The position numbers and the translations under genes were made by a program. 64,000 bases of DNA, taken from positions 1-64,000 of the forward strand of contig NZ_JAHSTS010000003.1 of assembly GCF_019145435.1 (NCBI RefSeq). Direction: 5' to 3'. The DNA is from Pseudomonas ekonensis. Its GTDB lineage: Bacteria; Pseudomonadota; Gammaproteobacteria; Pseudomonadales; Pseudomonadaceae. Positions 19,033 through 27,905 of the stretch are shown here, one piece after another. Position 1 is the first letter of the stretch. Every line of letters begins with the position of its first letter. A model generated the notes under the pieces. The model saw only the letters and a list, made by a program, of their open reading frames with translations, was not told where the DNA came from and searched no databases.

Positions 19033-19455
19033 TCAGGTGCGCTGACAGCCCGCCGGCTTGGCCTGCCCCACTACCTTGCGCTGCTGATCGTACAGTTTGG
19101 CCCACGGCCGGAAACCGATGTTGCCGGCCTGCAACTGATAGCGCTCGCCTGCGTTGAAGTCCTTGAAGGTCAGGCTCAACCGGCAATCGCGCCACAACGG
19201 CTCGGCATCCGGGCCGATGTTGGTCGCTTCCACCGGGAACTGGTAACGCACCTTCAGCTCATGGCTGCCGGGCTGCACTTCGAAATATCGTTTGTCGACC
19301 GCTGCCCTGGCGTCGACCTCCAGTGCCTGCAGTGCCGTGTCCTGCTGGCGGGACTCCAGGTCGATCCAGGCTTGCGAAGGGTCGGGGGCGGGCATGCCGA
19401 ATCCGGCACAGCCGGCCAGCGTCATCAGGCTGGCGGTCAGCATCAACTTGCGCAT
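19033..19455 (-). CDS. Lipoprotein of unknown function (paralogue B)
   Basis: This 140-aa lipoprotein (MRKLMLTASLMTLAGC, lipobox Cys16) has blocks QAWIDLESRQ, KRYFEVQPGSHELKVRY, CRLSLTFKDFNAGERYQLQA and AKLYDQQRKVVGQ that align with paralogue A 40 bp downstream. The ATG at 19455 is chosen because it begins the signal sequence; an upstream in-frame extension into the spacer is rejected. It is divergent from the exported peptidase at 19514. Its function is unknown. Confidence 0.8.
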   Translation of the reverse strand: MRKLMLTASLMTLAGCAGFGMPAPDPSQAWIDLESRQQDTALQALEVDARAAVDKRYFEVQPGSHELKVRYQFPVEATNIGPDAEPLWRDCRLSLTFKDFNAGERYQLQAGNIGFRPWAKLYDQQRKVVGQAKPAGCQRT

Positions 19456-19513
19456 GGCGAAGCTCCTATGGGCGGGATAGTCTTGCGGGCAGACTGTCCG
19501 GGGGTTTCTTATT

Positions 19514-20605
19514 TTGTTCAGGCCGCTACCCAGCCTTGGGTTACTTGATCGCGTTTTGCGGATTTTGTTTCCGGGTGTTTTGCTTTTGCTGCTCAACGGT
19601 TGCGCAAGCGTCAGTTACTACAGCCAGTTGGCCGGCGGTCAGCTGCAGCTGCTGCGGGCCCGGGAGCCGGTCGCCGAGGTGATCGCCGACCCCGCCCGCG
19701 ACCCCAAGCTGCGCGCGCACCTGGCCGAGTCGCAGAAAGCCCGGGACTTCGCCAGCCGCCACCTGCACCTGCCGGACAACCAGAGCTACCGGCTCTACGC
19801 CGACATCGGCCGGCCGTTCGTGGTGTGGAACGTGTTCGCCACCCCGGAATTCTCCTTGAACCCGCAGAACCACTGCTTCCCCATCGCCGGGTGCGTGGCC
19901 TACCGCGGCTACTACAGCCAGGGGGCGGCCCGGGGCGAAGCGGCGATCCAGCGCCTCAAGGGCCTGGATGTGTCGATCGGCGGCGTCGAGGCCTACTCGA
20001 CCCTGGGCTGGTTCAACGACCCGATCCTCAATTCGATGACGGGCTGGGGCGACGAGCGTCTGGCCACGCTGATCTTTCACGAACTGGCCCACCAGCGCTT
20101 CTATGTGCAGGACGACACCGAATTCAACGAGTCCTTCGCCACCTTCGTCGAGCAGGAAGGCACGCGGCAGTGGCGGGCGTTCCGGGGGCTGGCGCCGGAC
20201 AACGGCTCGCGTCTTGCGCAGCGCGACCAGTTCATCGGCCTGATCCTCGACACCCGGGCCCGCCTGGAAGCGCTCTACGCACAACCGCTGACGGCCGAGG
20301 TCATGCGCGAGCGCAAGGCCGAGGCGTTCGAACGGTTTCGCCGGGATTACCGGGCCCTGCGTGACCGGCAGTGGGCCGGAGACAAGCGCTACGACGCGTG
20401 GGTGAACGCGCCGCTGAACAATGCGCGGCTGTTGCCGTTCGGGCTGTATGACCAGTGGGTGCCGGCGTTTGCGGCGCTGTTCAGGCAGGTGGGTGGGGAT
20501 TGGGTGAGGTTTTACGCCGAGGTCGAAAAGTTAGGCAAATTGGGCGCAGCTGAGCGCAAGTCGGCGCTCAAGGCCTTGGCGAACCCTGAATCCTCCGCCG
20601 GCTGA
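19514..20605 (+). CDS. Putative exported aminopeptidase (HELAH zinc peptidase, lipoprotein)
   Basis: This protein of about 363 aa has a hydrophobic N-terminus and lipobox (LLLLNGCAS), so it is likely a lipoprotein. The zinc motif HELAHQ is at residues 189-194, with the third ligand probably in NESFATFVEQEG about 20 residues later, as expected for the 'putative aminopeptidase' family (PF10023). Start choice is uncertain: no ATG fits, and the TTG at 19514 preceded by a G-run is the best option. Its 5' flank is shared with the divergent lipoprotein gene. The substrate is unknown. Confidence 0.8.
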   Translation: MFRPLPSLGLLDRVLRILFPGVLLLLLNGCASVSYYSQLAGGQLQLLRAREPVAEVIADPARDPKLRAHLAESQKARDFASRHLHLPDNQSYRLYADIGRPFVVWNVFATPEFSLNPQNHCFPIAGCVAYRGYYSQGAARGEAAIQRLKGLDVSIGGVEAYSTLGWFNDPILNSMTGWGDERLATLIFHELAHQRFYVQDDTEFNESFATFVEQEGTRQWRAFRGLAPDNGSRLAQRDQFIGLILDTRARLEALYAQPLTAEVMRERKAEAFERFRRDYRALRDRQWAGDKRYDAWVNAPLNNARLLPFGLYDQWVPAFAALFRQVGGDWVRFYAEVEKLGKLGAAERKSALKALANPESSAG

Positions 20606-20613
20606 ACCGGCCT

Positions 20614-20679
20614 CATCGCCAGCAGGCTGGCTCCCGCAGAAACGCCTCGCGACGCGTGGGCGCCAGCCTGCTGGCGATG
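20614..20679. repeat. REP-type inverted repeat
   Basis: CATCGCCAGCAGGCTGGC (20614-20631) is the exact inverse of GCCAGCCTGCTGGCGATG (20662-20679), a REP doublet typical of fluorescent pseudomonads. It lies between the convergent peptidase and HAD genes. Confidence 0.85.
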
Positions 20680-20688
20680 GTTGACCGG

Positions 20689-21339
20689 TCAGCGGCGCAG
20701 GAACGCCTGATGCAGCTCGGCCAGCGTCTCGAAGTGATAGGCCGGCGCCTCGGCGCTCAGTTCCTCATGGCTGCCGAACCCATAGCCCACCGCCGCCGCG
20801 TCCAGCCCGTTGCGGCGTGCGCCGATCAGGTCGTGCTTGCGGTCGCCGATCATCAGCGTCTGCGAAGGATCCAGCCCTTCTTCGGCCATCAGGTGGGCGA
20901 TCAGCTCGACCTTGTCGGTGCGGGTGCCGTCCAGTTCGCTGCCGTAGATCACCTTGAAGTGCCGGGCGAAGTCGAAATGACGGGCGATCTCCCGGGCGAA
21001 CACCCACGGTTTGGAGGTCGCGATGTACAACTGCCGGCCTTGCCCGCCCAGGGTTTCCAGCAAGGGCATGACACCGTCGAACACCCGGTTCTCGTAGAGG
21101 CCGGTGACCTTGAAGCGCTCACGGTAGAAATTCACCGCGTCCCACGCCTTGGCCTCGTCGAATCCGTAGAACTGCATGAACGCCTGCAGCAGCGGCGGGC
21201 CGATGAAGTGTTCCAGCTTGCTCAGGTCCGGCTCGTCGATGCCAAGCCTGGCCAAGGCGAACTGGATGGAGCGGGTGATGCCCTCGCGCGGGTCGGTCAG
21301 GGTGCCGTCGAGGTCGAACAGTACGGTCTGGTAATGCAT
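20689..21339 (-). CDS. HAD-superfamily phosphatase (Gph/YieH-like)
   Basis: This 216-aa HAD hydrolase has motif I FDLDGTLTD at residues 8-16, motif II YIATSKPW (Thr/Ser), a downstream Lys and motif III MIGDRKHDLIGA. The alpha-helical C1 cap after motif I matches phosphoglycolate-phosphatase-like enzymes. The substrate is undetermined. It lies upstream of the REP element and 28 bp downstream of the gamma carbonic anhydrase-like gene on the same strand, so it may be cotranscribed with it. Confidence 0.88.
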   Translation of the reverse strand: MHYQTVLFDLDGTLTDPREGITRSIQFALARLGIDEPDLSKLEHFIGPPLLQAFMQFYGFDEAKAWDAVNFYRERFKVTGLYENRVFDGVMPLLETLGGQGRQLYIATSKPWVFAREIARHFDFARHFKVIYGSELDGTRTDKVELIAHLMAEEGLDPSQTLMIGDRKHDLIGARRNGLDAAAVGYGFGSHEELSAEAPAYHFETLAELHQAFLRR

Positions 21340-21367
21340 GAAAATTCCTGGGCTTGTGCGGGAGGGT

Positions 21368-21913
21368 TCAGATCTGGTCGTAGCCTTCGGCCAGGTGCAG
21401 GTCCTTGAGCTTCACGTAGTTCGTCGCGCTGTAGGTGAAGAACGCGCGCTCCTTGTCGCTCAACGGCCGGGCCTGCTTCACCGGGCTGCCCACGTACAGG
21501 TAACCGCTTTCCAGGCGCTTGCCCGGCGGCACCAGGCTGCCGGCGCCGACGATCACGTCGTCCTCGACCACCGCGCCGTCCATGACGATGCTGCCCATGC
21601 CGATCAACACCCGGCTGCCCACGGTGCAGCCATGCAGCATGACTTTGTGGGCGACGGTCACATCGTCGCCGATCAGGCACGGGAAACCGTCCGGGTTGAA
21701 GGGGCCGGCGTGGGTGATGTGCAGCACGCAGCCGTCCTGGACGCTGGTGCGCGCGCCGATGCGGATGCGGTGCATGTCGCCGCGGATCACGGTCAGCGGC
21801 CACACGGAGCTGTCTTCGCCGATTTCGACGTCGCCGATCACCACCGCGGAGCCGTCGACAAAGGCGCCTTTGCCCAGGCGCGGGGTGTGGTTCTGGTACT
21901 TGCGAAGGGACAC
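21368..21913 (-). CDS. Gamma carbonic anhydrase family protein
   Basis: This 181-aa left-handed beta-helix protein is rich in hexapeptide repeats (VIGDVEIGEDSSVWPL, VIRGDMHRIRIG, IGDDVTVAHKVMLHG). The His residues in DMHRIRIG, HKVMLHG and VLHITHAG fit the zinc site of YrdA/PaaY/CaiE-type gamma carbonic anhydrases. I place the start at GTG 21913, giving MSLRKYQNHTPRLG, which matches family N-termini and has GAGAGAGAA upstream; longer in-frame starts exist but run into the prlC promoter. Whether it hydrates CO2 is not known. Confidence 0.87.
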   Translation of the reverse strand: MSLRKYQNHTPRLGKGAFVDGSAVVIGDVEIGEDSSVWPLTVIRGDMHRIRIGARTSVQDGCVLHITHAGPFNPDGFPCLIGDDVTVAHKVMLHGCTVGSRVLIGMGSIVMDGAVVEDDVIVGAGSLVPPGKRLESGYLYVGSPVKQARPLSDKERAFFTYSATNYVKLKDLHLAEGYDQI

Positions 21914-22016
21914 GATAAGTTCTCTCTCTGTCGCCGATAGCTGCGGTCGCTGCCGATTGTAATTAAGATGGGCCCACGATTCTAAATGCATGTTCCCTTC
22001 TGCCAAGGTGCCAACC

Positions 22017-24068
22017 GTGAGCGTGAACAACCCACTTCTGCAGCCCTACGACCTGCCGCCGTTCTCCGCGATCCGTGCCGAACACGTGCAGCCTGCCATC
22101 GAAACCATCCTGGCCGACAACCGCGCCGCCATCGCCGAGATCCTCAAGCGCCAGGGCACGAACCCGTCCTGGGCCGGCCTGGTGCTGGCGATGGACGAAC
22201 TCAACGACCGCCTCGGCGCCGCCTGGAGCCCGGTCAGCCACCTCAACGCCGTGTGCAACAGCGCCGAACTGCGCGAAGCCTACGAGGCCTGCCTGCCGGC
22301 CCTGAGCGCCTACTCCACCGAGATGGGCCAGAACCGCGAGCTGTTCCAGGCGTACGAAGCACTGGCCAACAGCCCGGAAGCCGCCGGCTTCGACGTGGGC
22401 CAGAAGACCATTCTGGAGCACGCCCTGCGCGATTTCCGCCTGTCGGGCATCGACCTGCCGGAAGCCGAGCAAAAGCGCTACGCCGAAGTGCAGAGCAAAC
22501 TGTCGGAGCTGGGCAGCCGCTTCTCCAACCAGTTGCTCGATGCCACCCAGGCCTGGACCAAGCACCTCACCGACGAAGCGGCCCTTGCCGGCCTGACCGA
22601 CTCGGCCAAGGCGCAGATGGCCGCCGCCGCGCAAGCCAAGGGCCTGGACGGCTGGCTGATCACCCTGGAGTTCCCCAGCTACTACGCGGTGATGACCTAC
22701 GCCCAGAACCGCGCGCTGCGCGAGGAAGTCTACGCCGCCTACTGCACCCGCGCCTCGGATCAAGGCCCGAACGCCGGCCAGAACGACAACGGTCCGGTGA
22801 TGGACGAGATCCTCGGCCTGCGCCAGGAACTGGCCAAGCTCTTGGGCTTCGCCAGCTTCTCCGAGCTGAGCCTGGCCACCAAGATGGCCGAGTCCAGCGA
22901 CCAGGTGCTGAGCTTCCTGCGCGACCTGGCCAAGCGCAGCAAACCGTTCGCCGCCCAGGACCTGCAACAGCTCAAGGCCTACGCCGCCGAGCAGGGCTGC
23001 GCGGACCTGCAGAGCTGGGACAGCGGTTTCTACGGCGAAAAGCTGCGTGAACAACGCTACAGCGTGGCCCAGGAAACCCTGCGCGCCTACTTCCCGATCG
23101 ACAAAGTGCTCGGCGGCCTGTTCGCCATCGTCCAGCGCCTGTACGGCATCGAGATCGCCGAGCTCAAAGGCTTCGACGCCTGGCACCCGGACGTACGCCT
23201 GTTCGAGATCAAGGAAAACGGCCAGCACGTGGGCCGCTTCTTCTTCGACCTGTACGCCCGCGCCAACAAGCGCGGCGGCGCCTGGATGGACGGCGCCCGC
23301 GACCGTCGCCGCACCGTCGAAGGCGTGCTGCAAAGCCCGGTGGCCAACCTGGTGTGCAACTTCACCCCGGCCGACAGCGGCAAGCCGGCGCTGCTGACCC
23401 ACGATGAAGTCACCACCCTGTTCCACGAGTTCGGCCACGGCCTGCATCACCTGCTGACCCGCGTCGACCATGCCGGCGTGTCCGGCATCAACGGCGTGGC
23501 GTGGGATGCGGTCGAGCTGCCGAGCCAGTTCATGGAGAACTGGTGCTGGGAGCCGGAAGGCCTGGCGCTGATCTCCGGCCACTACGAAACCGGCGAGCCG
23601 CTGCCCCAGGACCTGCTGGAGAAAATGCTCGCGGCGAAGAACTTCCAGTCCGGCCTGATGATGGTGCGCCAGCTGGAGTTCTCGCTGTTCGACTTCGAGC
23701 TGCACGCCACCCACGGCGACGGCCGCAGCGTGCTGCAAGTGCTCGAGGGCGTGCGCGACGAGGTCTCGGTGATGCGTCCGCCGGCCTACAACCGCTTCCC
23801 CAACAGCTTCGCCCACATCTTCGCCGGCGGTTACGCGGCCGGCTACTACAGCTACAAGTGGGCGGAAGTGCTGTCGGCGGATGCGTTCTCCAGGTTCGAA
23901 GAGGACGGCGTGCTCAACGCCGACACCGGCCGTGCCTTCCGCGAAGCGATCCTGGCCCGCGGCGGCTCGCAGGAGCCGATGGTGCTGTTCGTCGACTTCC
24001 GTGGCCGTGAGCCTTCGATTGACGCACTCTTGCGTCACAGCGGCCTGAGCGAGGACGCGGCAGCATGA
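22017..24068 (+). CDS. prlC: Oligopeptidase A
   Basis: This 683-aa M3-family zinc metallopeptidase degrades oligopeptides in the cytoplasm, including cleaved signal peptides. The zinc motif HEFGH is at residues 470-474, with a conserved Glu downstream in NWCWEPEGL. The substrate-region GGYAAGYYSYKWAEVLSADAF near the C-terminus is typical. I choose GTG 22017 (MSVNNPLLQPYDLP) because AAGG lies 8 bases upstream; an in-frame ATG at 21990 would add nine unconserved residues. It overlaps yheV by four bases (ATGA). Confidence 0.95.
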   Translation: MSVNNPLLQPYDLPPFSAIRAEHVQPAIETILADNRAAIAEILKRQGTNPSWAGLVLAMDELNDRLGAAWSPVSHLNAVCNSAELREAYEACLPALSAYSTEMGQNRELFQAYEALANSPEAAGFDVGQKTILEHALRDFRLSGIDLPEAEQKRYAEVQSKLSELGSRFSNQLLDATQAWTKHLTDEAALAGLTDSAKAQMAAAAQAKGLDGWLITLEFPSYYAVMTYAQNRALREEVYAAYCTRASDQGPNAGQNDNGPVMDEILGLRQELAKLLGFASFSELSLATKMAESSDQVLSFLRDLAKRSKPFAAQDLQQLKAYAAEQGCADLQSWDSGFYGEKLREQRYSVAQETLRAYFPIDKVLGGLFAIVQRLYGIEIAELKGFDAWHPDVRLFEIKENGQHVGRFFFDLYARANKRGGAWMDGARDRRRTVEGVLQSPVANLVCNFTPADSGKPALLTHDEVTTLFHEFGHGLHHLLTRVDHAGVSGINGVAWDAVELPSQFMENWCWEPEGLALISGHYETGEPLPQDLLEKMLAAKNFQSGLMMVRQLEFSLFDFELHATHGDGRSVLQVLEGVRDEVSVMRPPAYNRFPNSFAHIFAGGYAAGYYSYKWAEVLSADAFSRFEEDGVLNADTGRAFREAILARGGSQEPMVLFVDFRGREPSIDALLRHSGLSEDAAA

Positions 24069-24349
24069 GCGAGGCACCTGTGAAGACGAAGAAACGCTTT
24101 ATCGCCGGGGCGGTCTGCCCGGCGTGCAGCGAGCCGGACAAGCTGATGATGTGGAGCGAGGACGACGTTCCCCATCGCGAGTGCGTGGCCTGCGGTTACG
24201 CGGACACGCTGAACGAGCAGGGCCTGTCGGTTCCGAAGGAGCTGGGCACGCGGGTCAACACCGCTGCGCCCAAGCCTGCGCCGGACAAGACCGTGCAGGC
24301 GGTGCAGTTCTTTCCGAATCCGAAGCTGAAGAAAAAGTCAGACGACTGA
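24065..24349 (+). CDS. yheV: YheV-family putative zinc-ribbon protein
   Basis: This 94-aa protein has two CxxC pairs (CPAC at about 18-21 and CVAC at about 40-43), predicting a zinc ribbon. It shows the YheV pattern KKRFIAGAVCPACSEPDK followed by HRECVACGYAD. The start overlaps the prlC stop (ATGA), indicating translational coupling, and the prlC-yheV pairing also occurs in enterobacteria. Its biochemical role is unknown. Confidence 0.9.
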   Translation: MSEAPVKTKKRFIAGAVCPACSEPDKLMMWSEDDVPHRECVACGYADTLNEQGLSVPKELGTRVNTAAPKPAPDKTVQAVQFFPNPKLKKKSDD

Positions 24350-24418
24350 CCTGCCGTCAGCCCCGGACAGGGAGCCTCTGCGGCGAGGACGCCAGTGCCT
24401 CGCCGCAGACGGCCCGGT

Positions 24419-25087
24419 TCACTTGAGATTGACGCTCTGGAACCAGCTCTTCATCGAGCACGTGGCGAAGGGGCTGGTGCTGCAGTCGCCGTTGGCCAGC
24501 GCCGTACGCAACTTGTCGACATCGGCCTGCATCACGTAGCGGATGCCGTCCTTGAAGTGCCCGCTTTCGCCGAATCCGCCCTGAGTCATTTCATTCAGCG
24601 CATCCTCTTTGCTCCAGCCCTGCACCACGATCCGGTACATCGCCGCCATCAGGCCGGTGCGGTCGGAGCCGTGCTTGCAGTGCATCAGCACCGGGCCCTC
24701 GGCCTCGGCGGTCTGGATCGCACGCAGCGTCTTGAGCACATCGCTGTCATCCACGTGATTGGTGCGGTAAGGCAGCTGCACAAGGTTCACGCCGGGGGTC
24801 TTCAGCCAGCCCGAGTCGGACTCCGGCAGGAAGTTGATGACCGTGGCCACCTTCAGGTTCTTCAGCAGCGGCACGGCGCCGCCGTCGGGCAACGCGCTGC
24901 GGTAGAGGGTCGGCGACATCTGGAACAGGTTGTATTGCACCTCCACCGGCTGCGCCCATTCGGCAGGACGCGACGCCGGGCCCTCGGCGGCCTGGACCGG
25001 CACCCAGTGCAACACGACGGCAAGCGAAAGACACACGGCGGGGAGGAAACGCAATCGGGACATGCTCGGTGGACCGTAGGGATTCAT
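24419..25087 (-). CDS. Exported dual-specificity/tyrosine phosphatase (TpbA-like)
   Basis: This 222-aa protein has a signal peptide and a cysteine-based phosphatase domain. The catalytic loop is HCKHGSDRTG (Cys nucleophile, Arg), and the general-acid region is near TNHVDDSD. Its closest characterised relative is P. aeruginosa TpbA, a periplasmic phosphatase that restrains the diguanylate cyclase YfiN/TpbB. I choose ATG 25087, which has GAGG 10 bases upstream; ATG 25063 (MSRLRFLP) is an alternative with a weaker ribosome site. No yfiN lies beside it, so the target is open. Confidence 0.85.
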   Translation of the reverse strand: MNPYGPPSMSRLRFLPAVCLSLAVVLHWVPVQAAEGPASRPAEWAQPVEVQYNLFQMSPTLYRSALPDGGAVPLLKNLKVATVINFLPESDSGWLKTPGVNLVQLPYRTNHVDDSDVLKTLRAIQTAEAEGPVLMHCKHGSDRTGLMAAMYRIVVQGWSKEDALNEMTQGGFGESGHFKDGIRYVMQADVDKLRTALANGDCSTSPFATCSMKSWFQSVNLK

Positions 25088-25359
25088 GATTGAAGGGCCT
25101 CGCAGCATCAGGGTTGGCCGGTCAAATCCCTGTGAGGCGCTTGTCAAAGAATCGTGAACCGGCCGGCGCCCTTCGTCGCAAACACGGTTTTTTTCAAGTG
25201 AACCGATTCATCTCGATGCTTAGCCTGCTACCATTTGTCACATGATGTTGCAGACGCGTTCCCCTTCTCCTGGCCGTTCCGGCCACGTCGCAGCCAAACA
25301 ACCTTAAGCCGCCCGCAGAGACGGCTGACAACCATCAATGCCTGATGAGGTGCCCCCCC

Positions 25360-26106
25360 ATGTCTGATGAAAGTCGAGACAACCCGCGGCGTGAGTTCTT
25401 GCGCAAGTCCCTGACCCTGATCCCTGTCGTCACCCTGGCCGGCAGCGGCCTGGGCAGCAGCGTGCTGCAGGCCGCCCCCGAACCCGCGCCTGCTGCGCCA
25501 GCCGCAAAACCGGTTGCGGCCAAGGCGGGCGAGTATCAGCCGAGCTATTTCACCGCCGAAGAGTGGGCGTTCATCAACGCCGCCGTCGCGCAGTTGATCC
25601 CCAACGACGCCCAGGGCCCGGGCGCCCTCGAAGCCGGCGTGCCGGAATACATCGACCGTCAGATGAACACGCCTTACGCCGCCGGCGCCCTCTGGTACAT
25701 GCAGGGCCCGTTCAATGCCGACGCCGCACCGGAAATGGGCTGGCAGAGCAAACTGGTGCCCAAAGAGATCTATCGCCTGGGCATCGCCGCCGCGGATCAG
25801 TGGGCAAAATCCCTGAACGGCAAATCATTTGCCGAGCAAGACAGCGCTACCCGAGACGAATTGCTCAAGCAGCTCGAAGCGGGAAAACCGCAATTCGACG
25901 CCGTCCCGGCCAAGGTTTTCTTCAGTCTCCTGCTGCAGAACACCAAGGAAGGGTTCTTCTGCGACCCGATTCACGGCGGCAATAAAGGCATGGTCGGCTG
26001 GACCATGATCGGCTTCCCCGGCGCCCGCGCCGACTTCATGGACTGGGTGGAACGCAACGAGGCGTACCCCTTCCCGGCAGTTTCGATCCGCGGCGAGAGG
26101 GCGTGA
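25360..26106 (+). CDS. Gluconate 2-dehydrogenase subunit 3 (gamma) family protein
   Basis: This 248-aa small subunit of membrane-bound gluconate/sugar-acid dehydrogenase starts with a twin-arginine signal (NPRREFLRKSLTLIPVVTLA), so it is exported folded, probably carrying the flavoprotein partner across by hitchhiking. The mature part has the family segment YFTAEEWAFINAAVAQLIPND. ATG 25360 has GAGG 9 bases upstream. It is the first of three genes; the next starts 3 bp after this stop. The complex oxidises D-gluconate to 2-ketogluconate in the periplasm and feeds electrons to quinone. Confidence 0.92.
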   Translation: MSDESRDNPRREFLRKSLTLIPVVTLAGSGLGSSVLQAAPEPAPAAPAAKPVAAKAGEYQPSYFTAEEWAFINAAVAQLIPNDAQGPGALEAGVPEYIDRQMNTPYAAGALWYMQGPFNADAAPEMGWQSKLVPKEIYRLGIAAADQWAKSLNGKSFAEQDSATRDELLKQLEAGKPQFDAVPAKVFFSLLLQNTKEGFFCDPIHGGNKGMVGWTMIGFPGARADFMDWVERNEAYPFPAVSIRGERA

Positions 26107-26108
26107 GC

Positions 26109-27893
26109 ATGGCAACGGCAATGAAGAAAGTGGATGCGGTGATCGTCGGCTTCGGCTGGACCGGCGCAATCATGGCCAAGGAGCTGACCGAGGCCGGCCT
26201 CAACGTGCTGGCGCTGGAGCGCGGGCCGATGCAGGACACCTACCCGGACGGCAATTATCCCCAGGTGATCGACGAACTCACCTACAGCGTGCGGAAAAAA
26301 CTCTTCCAGGACGTTTCCAAGGAAACCGTCACCATCCGCCACAGCGTCAACGACATCGCGCTGCCGAACCGCCAGTTGGGCGCGTTCCTGCCGGGCAACG
26401 GTGTGGGCGGCGCCGGGTTGCACTGGTCGGGCGTGCATTTCCGGGTCGATCCGATCGAACTGCGCATGCGCAGCCACTACGAAGAGCGCTACGGCAAACA
26501 CTTCATCCCCAAGGACATGACCATCCAGGACTTCGGCGTCAGCTATGAAGAGCTGGAGCCGTTCTTCGACTTCGCCGAAAAGGTCTTCGGCACCTCCGGC
26601 CAGGCCTGGACGGTGAAGGGGCAACTGGTGGGCCAGGGCAAGGGCGGCAACCCTTACGCGCCGGACCGTTCGAACCCGTTCCCGCTGGAGTCGCAGAAGA
26701 ACACCGTTTCCGCACAGCTGTTCGGCAAGGCGGCCACAGAGGTCGGCTACAAACCCTACAACCTGCCTTCCGCCAATACGTCGGGGCCGTACACCAATCC
26801 CTACGGCGCGCAAATGGGCCCGTGCAACTTCTGCGGGTTCTGCAGCGGGTATGTCTGCTACATGTATTCCAAGGCCTCGCCGAACGTGAACATCCTGCCG
26901 GCGCTCAAGCCCTTGCCGAACTTCGAGCTGCGGGCCAACGCCCACGTGCTGCGGGTCAACCTCGACAGCAGCAAGACCAAGGCCACCGGCGTCACCTACG
27001 TCGACGGCCAGGGCCGGGAGATCGAGCAGCCGGCGGACCTGGTGATCCTCGGCGCGTTCCAGCTGCACAACGTGCGGCTGATGCTGCTGTCCGGCATCGG
27101 CAAGCCGTACGACCCGGTCAGCGGCGAAGGCGTGGTCGGGCGCAACTTCGCCTACCAGAACATGGCCACGATCAAGGCGTTCTTCGACAAGGACACCCAC
27201 ACCAACAACTTCATCGGCGCCGGCGGCAACGGGGTGGCGGTGGACGACTTCAACGCCGACAACTTCGACCACGGCCCCCACGGCTTCGTCGGCGGCTCGC
27301 CGATGTGGGTCAACCAGGCCGGCAGCCGGCCGATCGCCGGCACCTCCAATCCGCCGGGCACACCGGCCTGGGGCAGCGCCTGGAAACGCGCCACCGCCGA
27401 CTACTACACCCATCAGGTGTCGATGGACGCCCACGGCGCGCATCAGTCCTACCGGGGCAACTACCTCGATCTGGATCCGGTGTACCGCGATGCCTACGGC
27501 CTGCCGCTGCTGCGGATGACTTTCGACTGGCAGGAAAACGACATCAAGATGAACCGCTTCATGGTCGAGAAAATGGGCAAGATCGCCGAAGCCATGGGCC
27601 CCAAGGCCATCAACGTGATCAGCAAGAAGGTCGGCGACCATTTCAACACCGCGTCCTACCAGACCACCCACCTCAACGGCGGCGCGATCATGGGCACCGA
27701 TCCGAAGACCAGCGCCCTGAACCGCTACCTGCAGAGCTGGGACGTGCACAACGTGTTCGTCCCCGGCGCCTCGGCGTTCCCCCAAGGCCTGGGCTACAAC
27801 CCGACCGGGCTGGTCGCCGCCCTGACCTACTGGTCGGCGAAGGCGATCCGCGAGCAGTACCTGAAAAACCCCGGCCCGCTGGTCCAGGCTTAA
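26109..27893 (+). CDS. Gluconate 2-dehydrogenase flavoprotein (GMC oxidoreductase)
   Basis: This 594-aa GMC-family FAD subunit has the N-terminal dinucleotide-binding motif VIVGFGWTGAIMAKEL and a C-terminal GMC active-site region (THLNGGAIMGTDP ... VFVPGASAFPQGLGYNPTG). A Cys-rich insertion, CNFCGFCSGYVCYM, around residue 240 is typical of the gluconate/sorbitol dehydrogenase group and may bind an iron-sulfur cluster. It lacks its own signal and is presumably exported with the Tat-signal small subunit. GAGAGGG precedes ATG 26109. Gluconate is the likeliest substrate, but 2-ketogluconate or a sugar cannot be excluded. Confidence 0.92.
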   Translation: MATAMKKVDAVIVGFGWTGAIMAKELTEAGLNVLALERGPMQDTYPDGNYPQVIDELTYSVRKKLFQDVSKETVTIRHSVNDIALPNRQLGAFLPGNGVGGAGLHWSGVHFRVDPIELRMRSHYEERYGKHFIPKDMTIQDFGVSYEELEPFFDFAEKVFGTSGQAWTVKGQLVGQGKGGNPYAPDRSNPFPLESQKNTVSAQLFGKAATEVGYKPYNLPSANTSGPYTNPYGAQMGPCNFCGFCSGYVCYMYSKASPNVNILPALKPLPNFELRANAHVLRVNLDSSKTKATGVTYVDGQGREIEQPADLVILGAFQLHNVRLMLLSGIGKPYDPVSGEGVVGRNFAYQNMATIKAFFDKDTHTNNFIGAGGNGVAVDDFNADNFDHGPHGFVGGSPMWVNQAGSRPIAGTSNPPGTPAWGSAWKRATADYYTHQVSMDAHGAHQSYRGNYLDLDPVYRDAYGLPLLRMTFDWQENDIKMNRFMVEKMGKIAEAMGPKAINVISKKVGDHFNTASYQTTHLNGGAIMGTDPKTSALNRYLQSWDVHNVFVPGASAFPQGLGYNPTGLVAALTYWSAKAIREQYLKNPGPLVQA

Positions 27894-27905
27894 GGAGCGA
27901 TGACC

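Noticed and set aside
21990..22016. ATG 21990 as the prlC start
   Set aside because: The added nine residues are unconserved, while GTG 22017 has a good ribosome site and the family N-terminus.
21963..24077. Antisense open frame over prlC
   Set aside because: Same codon-bias artefact; prlC has the complete M3 peptidase signature on the plus strand.
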